A stretch of DNA of 64,000 nucleotides from a bacterium (GTDB lineage: Bacteria > Bacteroidota > Bacteroidia > Flavobacteriales_D > Sanyastnellaceae). The stretch is taken from NCBI GenBank assembly GCA_029979565.1, contig JAPOHG010000003.1:1-64000 (forward strand), read 5' to 3'. Positions 40,058 through 49,444 of the stretch are shown here, one piece after another; within the stretch, counting starts at the first letter, position 1; every line of letters starts with the position of its first letter. Made by a program: the position numbers and the translations under genes. The notes under the pieces were generated by a model. The model was given only the letters and a program-made list of their open reading frames with translations, was not told the DNA's origin and did not search any database.

Positions 40058-40969
40058 TTGCTGTTCAAAGCCAAATCCGTGAGAACGATTCACAACTCTG
40101 CATTCCGTGTGTTCCCCGCCTGCTTGTTGTTGCCGGGATGTGTTGCCGCGCTGGTCGGGTGCATCGAACCGTGGGACGGCCCGCCTCATTTCTTGCACGT
40201 AGAAGACATCGCATTTGTTCCGGATGCGAACCAAGGCGAACCCACAAGCCGCATTGAGGAAGTGTGGGTCTATTCCGAAACGGATGTGCTGGGCGCCTTT
40301 CCTTTGCCGGCTGACATTCCTTTGAGTCCTCAAGCCCTTGGCGAAAATACAACGCTGACGCTCAGCGCCGGAATTCGTGCCAACGCCATCAGTTCGACCC
40401 GCCAGCCTTACCCTTTTTACGAAGCAGTGGAAGTGCCGATGGCCTTGGAATTTGGTGGGAGGGACACCCTCGAGATGTCCGTGGGCTACACGGATTGGAC
40501 AGAAGTGGTCATTGCGGAGGACTTTGAAACGGCCAATCGTTTCGAGCCTGCGATTACGAGCACCGCCGACATCGTTCGCACTGAATCGGAGGCGTTGGTG
40601 CTCGACGGAACGAGCAGTGGATTGGTTGTGTTGGATTCCGATCACCAAACGCTCATTTCATCCACCAATGAACAGCAGTACAATTTGCGGTCAAACGGAC
40701 CGGTCTGGCTTGAACTGGATTACGCTTGCACCCAGCCTTTTTGGGTGGGTCTGTACGTGAAAGATGCCGTTAATGCCCAACGCGTCCCAATTCTTGTGCT
40801 CAATTCTACGGAGGGTGAACGCAACAAAATTTACTTGGATTTAGACCCCGTGGTGCGCACGACGCCTGACGCTACACATTACGAGCTGACCCTAGATGCT
40901 TATTACGATGGCTCCGCAGATTCAACATTTGTGGTTGTCGACAACTTCAAACTTTTGCGTTACCCATGA
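40058..40969 (+). CDS. Hypothetical, probable lipoprotein; start likely TTG 40058 or later GTG (track start 40028)
   Basis: N-terminal hydrophobic segment ending LVGC (lipobox-like); TATTTTTG box at 40045-40052, 5 nt before in-frame TTG 40058. Confidence 0.65.
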   Translation: MLFKAKSVRTIHNSAFRVFPACLLLPGCVAALVGCIEPWDGPPHFLHVEDIAFVPDANQGEPTSRIEEVWVYSETDVLGAFPLPADIPLSPQALGENTTLTLSAGIRANAISSTRQPYPFYEAVEVPMALEFGGRDTLEMSVGYTDWTEVVIAEDFETANRFEPAITSTADIVRTESEALVLDGTSSGLVVLDSDHQTLISSTNEQQYNLRSNGPVWLELDYACTQPFWVGLYVKDAVNAQRVPILVLNSTEGERNKIYLDLDPVVRTTPDATHYELTLDAYYDGSADSTFVVVDNFKLLRYP

Positions 40970-42378
40970 TGCGTAAAGGATTGCTTGCTGCATACATCGT
41001 TTCGGACTGGTTGGCCGGTGCCGCCTCGTGGACGGTTTTGTTTGTTTACCGCAAGGTCATGTTTGAACAGGCGGATGCTTTGGACTTTGCACACCTTGTA
41101 TCCGACGCGAGGTACCAGTTGGGTTTGGCGATGGTTCCCGTGTTCTGGTTGGTCTTACATGCCCTGGCAGGCATGTATTTGAGGCCGATGAAGCGCCACC
41201 GCATTTTGGAATTGGGACAAGTTACCCTAACCACACTGGTCGGTGTCTTGGTGCTGTTTTTCGCTCTTTTGCTGGACGATGCCATCGTTTCTTACCGTCA
41301 ATACTACGCGTCCTTGAGCGTATTGTTTGTGGGCCATGGGTCCCTCACATTGCTCGGTCGCATGGCCATCACCACACGAACAGTGAAGAAGATTCACAGC
41401 GGACAGTGGAGCTTCCCGACCCTCGTGATTGGAGGCAATGAGCGCGCGTTGCGGACCATTCAGGAAATGAAATTGCTGCGCAAGAATCCGGGGTTCGATT
41501 TCATAGGCTTTATCCAAGCCAATGGATCGGATACGCAATTGGAGGCGTTGATGCCCAACTTGGGAAAAGTAGCCGACCTTGAACGGGTCGTGAAGGCCAA
41601 GGGCATCCAAGAAGTCATCATTGCCATCGGCTCTGGCGACCATGCCATTCTGGAATCGGTATTGAACAGTGTGGAGGGCAACTCGGTTGCCGTTCGCATC
41701 ATCCCTGACATCTATGACATCCTGAGCGGTTCGGTTCGCATGTCGAGTATTTACGGGGCGCCATTGATTGAGATTGATCGGGAAATCATGCCTCAGTGGC
41801 AACGGTCACTAAAGCGCATCATGGATTGGGTGGTCAGCATTTTGGCGCTGGTTCTATTGAGTCCGCTGCTGATTGTGATCAGCGCCACGGTCTGGGTCAC
41901 GAGCAAAGGGCCGGTTTTTTTCTTGCAAGAGCGCATCGGATGGCATGGCCGACCGTTCCGAATCATCAAGTTTCGAACCATGGTGGAGGATGCTGAAAAG
42001 GCTGGTCCTCAGTTGAGCAGTGAAAACGATCCCCGCATAACGCCCATCGGACGAATTTTGCGCAAGTCGCGCCTGGATGAATTGCCGCAATTTTTCAATG
42101 TCCTCAAAGGGGACATGGCGCTCGTCGGTCCACGTCCTGAGCGGGCCCATTTCATCGCTCAAATTGTGCAGCGTGCCCCGCACTACAATCACCTCCAAAA
42201 AGTACGACCCGGCATCACGTCTTGGGGACAGGTGAAATACGGGTATGCGGAAAACGTAGACGAGATGATTCAGCGGCTTCGTTTTGATTTGATTTACATC
42301 GAAAACATGTCGATTGCCTTGGACATCAAAATCCTCTTCTACACGGTCCTAACGGTGTTAAAAGGACGCGGAAAGTAG
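40966..42378 (+). CDS. Polyprenyl glycosylphosphotransferase (WcaJ/WbaP-like exopolysaccharide initiator)
   Basis: N-terminal TM helices; C-term LKRIMDWVVSILALVLLSPLL, GWHGRPFRIIKFRTM, LRKSRLDELPQFFNVLKGDMALVGPRPE. Confidence 0.93.
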   Translation: MMRKGLLAAYIVSDWLAGAASWTVLFVYRKVMFEQADALDFAHLVSDARYQLGLAMVPVFWLVLHALAGMYLRPMKRHRILELGQVTLTTLVGVLVLFFALLLDDAIVSYRQYYASLSVLFVGHGSLTLLGRMAITTRTVKKIHSGQWSFPTLVIGGNERALRTIQEMKLLRKNPGFDFIGFIQANGSDTQLEALMPNLGKVADLERVVKAKGIQEVIIAIGSGDHAILESVLNSVEGNSVAVRIIPDIYDILSGSVRMSSIYGAPLIEIDREIMPQWQRSLKRIMDWVVSILALVLLSPLLIVISATVWVTSKGPVFFLQERIGWHGRPFRIIKFRTMVEDAEKAGPQLSSENDPRITPIGRILRKSRLDELPQFFNVLKGDMALVGPRPERAHFIAQIVQRAPHYNHLQKVRPGITSWGQVKYGYAENVDEMIQRLRFDLIYIENMSIALDIKILFYTVLTVLKGRGK

Positions 42379-42421
42379 GTTGTTCGACGAATAAATATTG
42401 ATTTTAAGCGATATTTGAGGG

Positions 42422-43549
42422 GTGAAACTTTCACGCCCACATCCAATCGCTTGTACGTGGTTTCGCACGGGAATGACGACTGCCATGGCGCTCGCCTGCT
42501 GGACGGTCCTTATGGCGCAGACGGAGCCCAACCTGAGTGTCCGGTCTTACCGCACGCAACAGTTGATCATGGCCAACGTGGGGCATTACCTGGAAGGTGC
42601 TGTTCAGGTGGACATCGAGGCGGGAACGGTCACATGGAATGCCTCGCTCCGGCAAGTGGAGCAGAATATTTTATCGGTGATTGAGGAGGTGGCTGCCTAC
42701 CAAGCCATGGATGGAGCTTTGAAGCGGATCGCTTTGTCGTCCGAAACCACAGCGTTGATTGAGCGCGTTTCGAATCTCTCCTTTCGAGATCTCCGCCATT
42801 GGCGCATGGCCGAGGGGCTTTCGGAGGTGGAACAGTGGTATGTGATGGTGCAATCGGCTTTGGATGAAGTTCGGATGCAGGTGGCCATTGATCTCAAGGT
42901 GCACCTAAATCAAACCTTGATGGATGCGTTGCTTGCTTCACGTACAGCAGAGGTTGAATCCACAGGATGGCTAGAAATTGATGAAGGACAATCCCTCCCT
43001 GCGATGGATTGGGAGCAATCGGATGCCACCGCGACGGATTTATCCCTGGATGATGCATCGGTATGGCCAGCAGTCCCTTCGGCAGATGCTGAAATGGCCT
43101 TGATCCTGGAGCGTATTCTGCAGTTGATTGAAAACCAAGAAGCGAGGTTGACGCAACTCGAATCGGGTACAGCCGGATCGATGCACACTCCGTCGGGTTC
43201 GCCCGGACTGGCTGCCGGGGCATTGCGCCTCCCCGAATTCATCGACGTGTCATTTTACTCCGGTTCAGCGAAGTTGACCTTGGGCGCTCAGTTGCAACTC
43301 AACGAAATCATCGAAGTCATGGGACGCCATCCGCAGGTGCGCGTCGTGTGCACGGGTCACGCTGATTTACCAGGAGACCGCCAATCGAACTTGGCCTTGT
43401 CGCGGCGTCGAGCCGAGTCGGTGCGCTCGTATTTGCTTCAAAGCGGGATTGAGCCAGCTCGGGCTTTGCTCAATTTCTTTGGGGAGGAGCGGGCCTCAAC
43501 CACCGGCCCTTCGGATCGCCGGGTAGAGGTTCGGTTTTTCCTGAATTGA
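42422..43549 (+). CDS. OmpA-family C-terminal domain protein; GTG start
   Basis: C-term VSFYSGSAKLTLGAQLQLNEIIEVM...VCTGHADLPGDRQSNLALSRRRAESVRSYL...DRRVEVRF. Confidence 0.85.
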   Translation: MKLSRPHPIACTWFRTGMTTAMALACWTVLMAQTEPNLSVRSYRTQQLIMANVGHYLEGAVQVDIEAGTVTWNASLRQVEQNILSVIEEVAAYQAMDGALKRIALSSETTALIERVSNLSFRDLRHWRMAEGLSEVEQWYVMVQSALDEVRMQVAIDLKVHLNQTLMDALLASRTAEVESTGWLEIDEGQSLPAMDWEQSDATATDLSLDDASVWPAVPSADAEMALILERILQLIENQEARLTQLESGTAGSMHTPSGSPGLAAGALRLPEFIDVSFYSGSAKLTLGAQLQLNEIIEVMGRHPQVRVVCTGHADLPGDRQSNLALSRRRAESVRSYLLQSGIEPARALLNFFGEERASTTGPSDRRVEVRFFLN

Positions 43550-43595
43550 GGTTTGCACCCGATTCTTGTTGACCTTTGCAGAAGATTGTGCGAAC

Positions 43596-44216
43596 ATGAA
43601 GCTCATTTGCATCGGTAGAAATTATGCGGATCACGCGTCCGAGTTGGGCAATGCCGTACCGGCTGAGCCGCTGTTTTTTTTGAAGCCGGACAGCGCAGTT
43701 CTTCCGCATCGTCATCCTTTTTACATTCCACCGTGGACCCGTGAGGTGCATCATGAAGTGGAGCTGCTCGTGCGGATTACGCGCAATGGAAAAAGCATCG
43801 CACCTGAATTTGCCCACCGGTATTTCGATGAGGTGTCTTTGGGCATCGACTTCACGGCCAGGGATGTCCAGTCTGCGCTGAAAGCCAAGGGACACCCTTG
43901 GGAAAAAGCCAAGGGCTTTGACGGTTCAGCGGTATTGAGCAAAACGTGGCTTCCCAAATCAACGTGGAAAAGCGGATGGGAGCGGGTGCCGTTTGCATTG
44001 CAGAAGAACGGTCAAGTGGTGCAGAAGGCAACGGCTGAATCCATGCTGTTCCATGTGCATGACCTCATTTCCCATGTTTCTCAGTACATGACGCTGAAGA
44101 TGGGTGATATCCTTTTCACGGGCACGCCCGCGGGTGTTGGGCCGGTTGCGGACGGGGATGTCCTGGAAGGCTTCCTGGACGAACAACCGATGTTTCGCGT
44201 GCAAGTCCATGGCTGA
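43596..44216 (+). CDS. Fumarylacetoacetate hydrolase family protein
   Basis: MKLICIGRNYADHASELGN, GIDFTARDVQ, GDILFTGTPAGVGPV. Confidence 0.93.
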   Translation: MKLICIGRNYADHASELGNAVPAEPLFFLKPDSAVLPHRHPFYIPPWTREVHHEVELLVRITRNGKSIAPEFAHRYFDEVSLGIDFTARDVQSALKAKGHPWEKAKGFDGSAVLSKTWLPKSTWKSGWERVPFALQKNGQVVQKATAESMLFHVHDLISHVSQYMTLKMGDILFTGTPAGVGPVADGDVLEGFLDEQPMFRVQVHG

Positions 44217-44727
44217 GCAGGTATTTTTAGTCGGATACATGGCGGCGGGGAAGACCTCGGCTGCATTGGCCTTGTCCCAGCAGTCGGGTCTCCCGATGAT
44301 TGACCTCGATGAAGAGTTTGAACGGCGGGAAGGGCGAACCATTCCAGAAGTCTTTCAGCAAGACGGAGAAGCCGCATTTCGATCCAAGGAAAGCGCCCTG
44401 TTGCGAGAGGTTGCCGGACAAACAAAATTCGCCATCGTTGCCTGTGGTGGAGGTGCCATGATCAACCCACAAAATGTCCAAACGATGCGGGACCACGGCT
44501 TGATTGTGTGGATTGATCCGCCGCTCGAAACCATTTTAGAGCGGTTGCGCGCGAATCCTGGAGATCGGCCGCTTTTGCAGGCCATGGGATTTCCCTCGAA
44601 CGAGGACCAACTGCGCGCACACTACGAGGACCGTCGAGCCGGGTATGCGCAAAGTGACGAGCGCATCGAAGACCTTTCCGAGCCGGTGCTAACGGCGTTG
44701 GTCGCGCGAATCAGTCGTGAAGGGTAG
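44209..44727 (+). CDS. aroK: Shikimate kinase
   Basis: VFLVGYMAAGKTSAALALSQ, DLDEEFERREGRTIPEVFQQDGEAAFRSKES, VACGGGAM. Confidence 0.92.
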   Translation: MAEQVFLVGYMAAGKTSAALALSQQSGLPMIDLDEEFERREGRTIPEVFQQDGEAAFRSKESALLREVAGQTKFAIVACGGGAMINPQNVQTMRDHGLIVWIDPPLETILERLRANPGDRPLLQAMGFPSNEDQLRAHYEDRRAGYAQSDERIEDLSEPVLTALVARISREG

Positions 44728-45223
44728 CGGCGTCGCTTGCACTCTCCGTTGCTTCGATGCTCACTTCAATGTGCTCCTTCAGGTTGGTGCTTAGCGTCAA
44801 TCCACAAAAGTCCGCACGAACCGGGAAAGAACGATGTTTGCGGTCGATCAAGACCGCTGTAGCGACACGTTTTGGTCCTGCACTGAGAATGTGGTGAACT
44901 GCATACATGAGCGTTTTGCCTGAGTTCAATACATCGTCCAGAACGATGACCGATTGACCTGACAAGGTATCCAGCGACTCGCTCAATGTGATGGCTCCTT
45001 CAAGGGGATTGGATTTGTTCAGTTCGAGGATAGAGGCCTTTACCTGAAGCTCTCCGATGGCCTCGATGATTTCACCGATGCGTTTTCCTACCGGTTCGCC
45101 GTTGCCTGCTATGGTGATGAGGTGTAGCACGTCTTCCGTGTGGAACGCCTCAATGATCTGCCGGGCAATCCGCTGAAGCTTGCGCTCGATTTGATTGGAT
45201 TCAAGGATGCGGGTGCTGCTCAT
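44711..45223 (-). CDS. Phosphoribosyltransferase (PyrR/Hpt-like)
   Basis: SVIVLDDVLNSGKTLMYAV PRPP-binding motif. Confidence 0.88.
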   Translation of the reverse strand: MSSTRILESNQIERKLQRIARQIIEAFHTEDVLHLITIAGNGEPVGKRIGEIIEAIGELQVKASILELNKSNPLEGAITLSESLDTLSGQSVIVLDDVLNSGKTLMYAVHHILSAGPKRVATAVLIDRKHRSFPVRADFCGLTLSTNLKEHIEVSIEATESASDAATLHD

Positions 45224-45226
45224 GGC

Positions 45227-46684
45227 TCAAAGGTCTGCTGTTTTTTCGAATACTCCAACCGCCTCCACATGCGCCGTATGTGGAAATTGATCCACCAAGG
45301 TCAGTTTCGTCAATGCATAGCCAGCTTCGGCCAATGTCGCGATATCGCGCGCTTGGGTGGCCGGGTTGCAGGAGACGTACACCATGCGTTTGGCTCGGAT
45401 GCGAATGACTTTGCGGAGGGTCTTGGGGGAGATGCCCGCACGCGGTGGATCGAGGACAATGGTGTCAATTTTGCCGACATATTCCGGGTATTCCAGCAGG
45501 AATTTGCCCACATCGGCGGCATGGAATTCCACATTTTGAATGCCGTTTTTCTGGGCGCTTCGACGGGCGTCGATAATGGCCTGCTCGACGATGTCCACGC
45601 CGATGACTTTCCGGGAGGAGGCGCGTGCGAGCAACTGCCCGATGGTGCCCGTTCCGCAGAATAAGTCCATGACGTAGCCGTCGGATGAGGCGCCGTCCGT
45701 CCAATCGGCCGTTGCTTCGGAAACAGTCATTTCATACAACCGCTCGGCGCTTGCCGGATTGGTTTGAAAGAAGCTTGCCATTTCGACATCAAAGTCCAAT
45801 CCATGCAGGGTTTCCGTAACGAAAGGGTCGCCGTAAATACAGGTGCTAGCACCTGCTCTCGCTTCGACCCGTTCGCCTTTGTCATCGTTCACGGTGTGGA
45901 GTACGCCTTGAAGGCGATCTCCGAATAACGCTTTGAACTCGGCGATGCATGCCTCACGGTCGAAATGGGCAATGCCATCGGATGTGGTGACCAGGTTGAT
46001 GAGCAAGCGCTGGGTGGCGATGCTTTTGCGCACGACGAGGAAGCGAAAAAAGCCTTCGCGACGCGGGGGATGCCATGCGGGCAACCCGGTTGATTCGAAC
46101 CATTGACGCAATTGGGGCAAGGCGTTTTCGACGTTTGCATCGAAGAGGCCAGAATCTCGGTTGAGGTCTTCCACGGCCCACCAGGTACCCCGCCGCTTGA
46201 AGCCCAGCCCAAAGCGGTCCTCTTTCTCACCGGTTTCCGGATTGTGGACGATGGCGGAAAAGCTGTACTCCATCTTGTTGCGGTAGTGCCAGTTCGCCGG
46301 CGAACCAATGAGGCCTTGGTATACGCGATCGAGGTGCTCGATATTTCCGATTTTGCGGTACAGCTCCAGAGCGGTTTGTTCCTTCAATGCGTGTTGATCC
46401 TCGATGGGCAAGTGTGCATACGGAGCCCCGGGTATTTCTTGGTAGGGAATGGATTCTTCGCGGGGGGACCGTTCCAGCACATCTTCCAATTTGCATTCCG
46501 CGTACTTGGATTTGCACTTCACCACGCGGGCATTGACCCGTTGTCCCGGAAGGGCATTCTGCACAAAAATCACGAAAGGTCCTCGCTCTGTTTCTTGCCG
46601 AGCAATGCCCTTGCCTCCGAATGCAACGTCTTGAATGTCAAGGGTTAGCACTTGGTTTTTCCGGAAGAGTCGTTCGCGTCTCAC
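45227..46684 (-). CDS. rlmD: 23S rRNA (uracil-C5)-methyltransferase, RlmD/RumA-like; GTG start proposed
   Basis: TRAM-like N-term, DLFCGTGTIGQLLA, DTIVLDPPRAGISPKTL, MVYVSCNPATQARDI; in-frame GTG at 46684 follows TACTTTTG box. Confidence 0.9.
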   Translation of the reverse strand: MRRERLFRKNQVLTLDIQDVAFGGKGIARQETERGPFVIFVQNALPGQRVNARVVKCKSKYAECKLEDVLERSPREESIPYQEIPGAPYAHLPIEDQHALKEQTALELYRKIGNIEHLDRVYQGLIGSPANWHYRNKMEYSFSAIVHNPETGEKEDRFGLGFKRRGTWWAVEDLNRDSGLFDANVENALPQLRQWFESTGLPAWHPPRREGFFRFLVVRKSIATQRLLINLVTTSDGIAHFDREACIAEFKALFGDRLQGVLHTVNDDKGERVEARAGASTCIYGDPFVTETLHGLDFDVEMASFFQTNPASAERLYEMTVSEATADWTDGASSDGYVMDLFCGTGTIGQLLARASSRKVIGVDIVEQAIIDARRSAQKNGIQNVEFHAADVGKFLLEYPEYVGKIDTIVLDPPRAGISPKTLRKVIRIRAKRMVYVSCNPATQARDIATLAEAGYALTKLTLVDQFPHTAHVEAVGVFEKTADL

Positions 46685-46689
46685 GGGGG

Positions 46690-46697
46690 CAAAAGTA
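46690..46697 (-). promoter_or_regulatory. -7 promoter box TACTTTTG, 5 nt before GTG 46684 (rlmD)
   Basis: TACTTTTG-ccccc-GTG on - strand. Confidence 0.7.
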
Positions 46698-46724
46698 CGC
46701 TGTTCGGCGCTGTATCTTGCGCCC

Positions 46725-47585
46725 ATGGTCAGGTTGCGATTCAATTTGTTTGGCGTGGGGATGGTGTTGGCCTTTGGAATGGCATGGACGGGAGTTCACG
46801 CGCAGTCCAATGCCGAGCTTTCGGTTTGCACGTTCAACGTGCGGTACGACAACCCCAACGATACCATCAAGTGGCACGAGCGGCGAAATGAAGTGGCGCT
46901 TGCGATGCGGTATTTTGACATTGTCGGCGTGCAAGAGGCCCTGCCCAATCAGTACGAAGACCTCAATGGCCTGATGCCCAAACACAAGGCGTTTGGAACG
47001 GGGCGTAATGCCGACGGATCGGGCGAAGCTTGCCCGGTGTATTGGAACGCAGAGCGCTTTGACTTTTTGCAGGGTGAAACGCGATGGCTGTCGTTGGAGC
47101 CCAATCAGCCTGGAAGCGTTGGATGGGACGCAGACCTGCCAAGGATTGCAACGGTGGTGGTGCTGTTCGACCGCAAGCGGCAGCAAACCGTACGGGTTAT
47201 CAATACACACTGGTCTCATGTAGGGGAGGATGCGCGCTTGAATGCAGCGGCGCTTGTGGCGGGCTGGACCGGTTGGGGTGCTTCTGGATCCGATGAATTG
47301 GTTGTGGTGTGCGGGGATTTGAATGCGGAGCCTGTATCGGAACCGGTTCAATCCCTGATGGCATCAGCAGACTTAATCGACACCTACGACACGGCGCGTT
47401 ACCGGTGCCGAAAATCATTTGGGACGTACACGACGTTTCTGCCCGAGAACCTCGCCAACGCCACTCGGATTGATTACATCTTGTACCGAGGGGCTGCTTC
47501 CGTTGATTGGGTCTGCGCCGATGAAGTGCTCAAGTACGGCGTGTACATCTCCGATCACATGCCCTACCACGCCATTCTGAAATGA
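46725..47585 (+). CDS. Endonuclease/exonuclease/phosphatase family protein, secreted
   Basis: SVCTFNVRYDNPNDTIKWHERRNEV, VGVQEALPNQ, NTHWSHVGEDAR, VVCGDLNAEP, SDHMPYHA. Confidence 0.9.
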   Translation: MVRLRFNLFGVGMVLAFGMAWTGVHAQSNAELSVCTFNVRYDNPNDTIKWHERRNEVALAMRYFDIVGVQEALPNQYEDLNGLMPKHKAFGTGRNADGSGEACPVYWNAERFDFLQGETRWLSLEPNQPGSVGWDADLPRIATVVVLFDRKRQQTVRVINTHWSHVGEDARLNAAALVAGWTGWGASGSDELVVVCGDLNAEPVSEPVQSLMASADLIDTYDTARYRCRKSFGTYTTFLPENLANATRIDYILYRGAASVDWVCADEVLKYGVYISDHMPYHAILK

Positions 47586-49006
47586 ACAATTCCAAAGCCA
47601 TTGCCCAAATTGCGGGGCCCATTGCGGCCGCTGTGGTGTGGTGGCTTTCCAGCAGCCAAGGGCTGCCGGACGAGGCGACCCGCGTTTTGGCTGCGGCTGC
47701 ATGGATGCTCATTTGGTGGATTGCTGAGGCGGTGCCGTTGGGCGTGACGTCCGTATTGCCAATGGTGTTGTTTCCGATCATGGGCATCGCATCGATTGCA
47801 GAGACGACGGCACCGTATGGTTCCCATTATGTGTTTTTGTTCATGGGCGGCTTCCTCATTGCGCTTGCATTGGAACGGTGGGATTTGCACAAACGATTTG
47901 CACTTTCAGTGTTGGTCTTGGCCGGTGGCAATCCACGCTGGCTCATCGCCGGTTTCATGGTAGCGACAGCTGCGCTCAGTATGTGGATATCCAATACCGC
48001 CACCACGCTCATGATGCTGCCCATTGCCCTGTCCGTCTTGCACAAAGTGGATGCGAAAACCCACCCCAATTTTGCGTTGGCTCTGCTGCTTGCAACGGCA
48101 TATTCGGCGAACCTCGGGGGCATCGCAACCCTCATTGGTACCCCGCCGAATGTGGCCATGGCAGGGGTGCTGGAAGACCAGTTCAACATCGAGGTTCCCT
48201 TTTTGGAGTGGACAATGATGGCCTTGCCGTTTTCGGTGTTGATGTTGGTTGTCGTGTACGTTTTGTTGACCCGCGTGTTGACCCCGGTGGCTCCAGGAAG
48301 CCTCAGCCAAGGCCACCATGAAATTCGATCCGAGCTCGCTGCATTGGGTTCCTGGAAGCCAGCCGAGCGCCGTGTAGCGGTGGTGTTTGCCTTGACGGGG
48401 CTGCTGTGGGTAGGACGCCGGTGGTTGGTCGCATGGACAGGCCTTGAGATGAATGACACCACCATCGCTATGGCTGCAGGCGTTGGCCTTTTTCTCATTC
48501 CAAGCGCCGAGCGTGATTCAGCGCGGTTGCTCACGTGGCGCGATACCCGAAACCTGCCATGGGATATCCTTCTCCTTTTCGGCGGTGGATTGACGCTGGC
48601 CAAAGCCCTGGGAGATGCCGAAGTGTTGGCCATGGTAGCCGAGGCCATGGCGGCTTGGGATGACATCAGCCTTGGGGCACTGGTGTTGTTGTTTGCAGGG
48701 GCCGCCCTGCTGTTGACCGAGGTGATGAGCAACTTGGCGTTGACCGTAGTGATGGTGCCCATCGTGGGGCAAATTGCCTTGGAATGGGGCGTCAATCCCA
48801 TGCTGCTGGTTATCCCCGTTACGATTGCGAGCAGTTGTGCGTTCATGCTGCCCATGGCCACGCCGCCGAATGCCATCATCTTTGGCAGCCAGCGCATCAC
48901 CATGAAGGAAATGGCGTCGGTGGGATTGCTGTTGAATGCAATCGCGGCCGTGCTCGCATGGGCCTGGGGGGTGTGGGTTTTGCCGGAGTGGTTGGAGTTG
49001 CTCTAA
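47582..49006 (+). CDS. SLC13/DASS-family anion:sodium symporter
   Basis: WWIAEAVPLGVTSVLPMVLFP, MFMGGFLIALALERW-like block, GGIATLIGTPPNVAMAG, SNLALTVVMVPIV, ATPPNAIIFGS. Confidence 0.92.
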   Translation: MNNSKAIAQIAGPIAAAVVWWLSSSQGLPDEATRVLAAAAWMLIWWIAEAVPLGVTSVLPMVLFPIMGIASIAETTAPYGSHYVFLFMGGFLIALALERWDLHKRFALSVLVLAGGNPRWLIAGFMVATAALSMWISNTATTLMMLPIALSVLHKVDAKTHPNFALALLLATAYSANLGGIATLIGTPPNVAMAGVLEDQFNIEVPFLEWTMMALPFSVLMLVVVYVLLTRVLTPVAPGSLSQGHHEIRSELAALGSWKPAERRVAVVFALTGLLWVGRRWLVAWTGLEMNDTTIAMAAGVGLFLIPSAERDSARLLTWRDTRNLPWDILLLFGGGLTLAKALGDAEVLAMVAEAMAAWDDISLGALVLLFAGAALLLTEVMSNLALTVVMVPIVGQIALEWGVNPMLLVIPVTIASSCAFMLPMATPPNAIIFGSQRITMKEMASVGLLLNAIAAVLAWAWGVWVLPEWLELL

Positions 49007-49011
49007 CTTTG
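49004..49011 (+). promoter_or_regulatory. -7 promoter box TAACTTTG, 4 nt before GTG 49016 (aroQ)
   Basis: TTG-N21-TAACTTTG-ctgt-GTG. Confidence 0.75.
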
Positions 49012-49015
49012 CTGT

Positions 49016-49444
49016 GTGAAGCGCATTGCCATTTTGAATGGCCCCAACTTGAATTTATTGGGGACCCGAGAGCCGGAGGTGTATGGCCAACGGTCCCTGA
49101 AAGAGCTGGAAGCCGAATGGGTGGCATTTGGGCAAACGCACGGGGTGGAAATCACCTGTGTTCAATCAAATGTTGAAGGCGAACTGATCGATGCCATTCA
49201 GGCCCACGGATTCGATGCAGATGCCATCCTGATCAATCCCGGAGGCTACACCCATACCAGTGTTGCCATTCGCGATGCCATCGCTGCAGTGGACGCTCCG
49301 GTTTATGAAATTCACATTTCCCATCCGGATGCGCGCGAGGAATTCCGAAAGACTTCGCTGGTGCGTGAAGTCTGTGCAGGAGGGGTAAGTGGCCTCGGTG
49401 TTCAGGGGTACATGGCTGTGCTTGAGTCCTTGATTACCGGTTGA
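49016..49444 (+). CDS. aroQ: 3-dehydroquinate dehydratase type II; GTG start
   Basis: ILNGPNLNLLGTREPEVYG, QSNVEGELIDAIQ, ILINPGGYTHTSVAIRDA, VYEIHISHPDAREEFR. Confidence 0.96.
   Translation: MKRIAILNGPNLNLLGTREPEVYGQRSLKELEAEWVAFGQTHGVEITCVQSNVEGELIDAIQAHGFDADAILINPGGYTHTSVAIRDAIAAVDAPVYEIHISHPDAREEFRKTSLVREVCAGGVSGLGVQGYMAVLESLITG

Noticed and set aside
47827-48903. 358-aa antisense ORF within the SLC13 transporter
   Set aside because: Antisense of hydrophobic coding sequence; no support.
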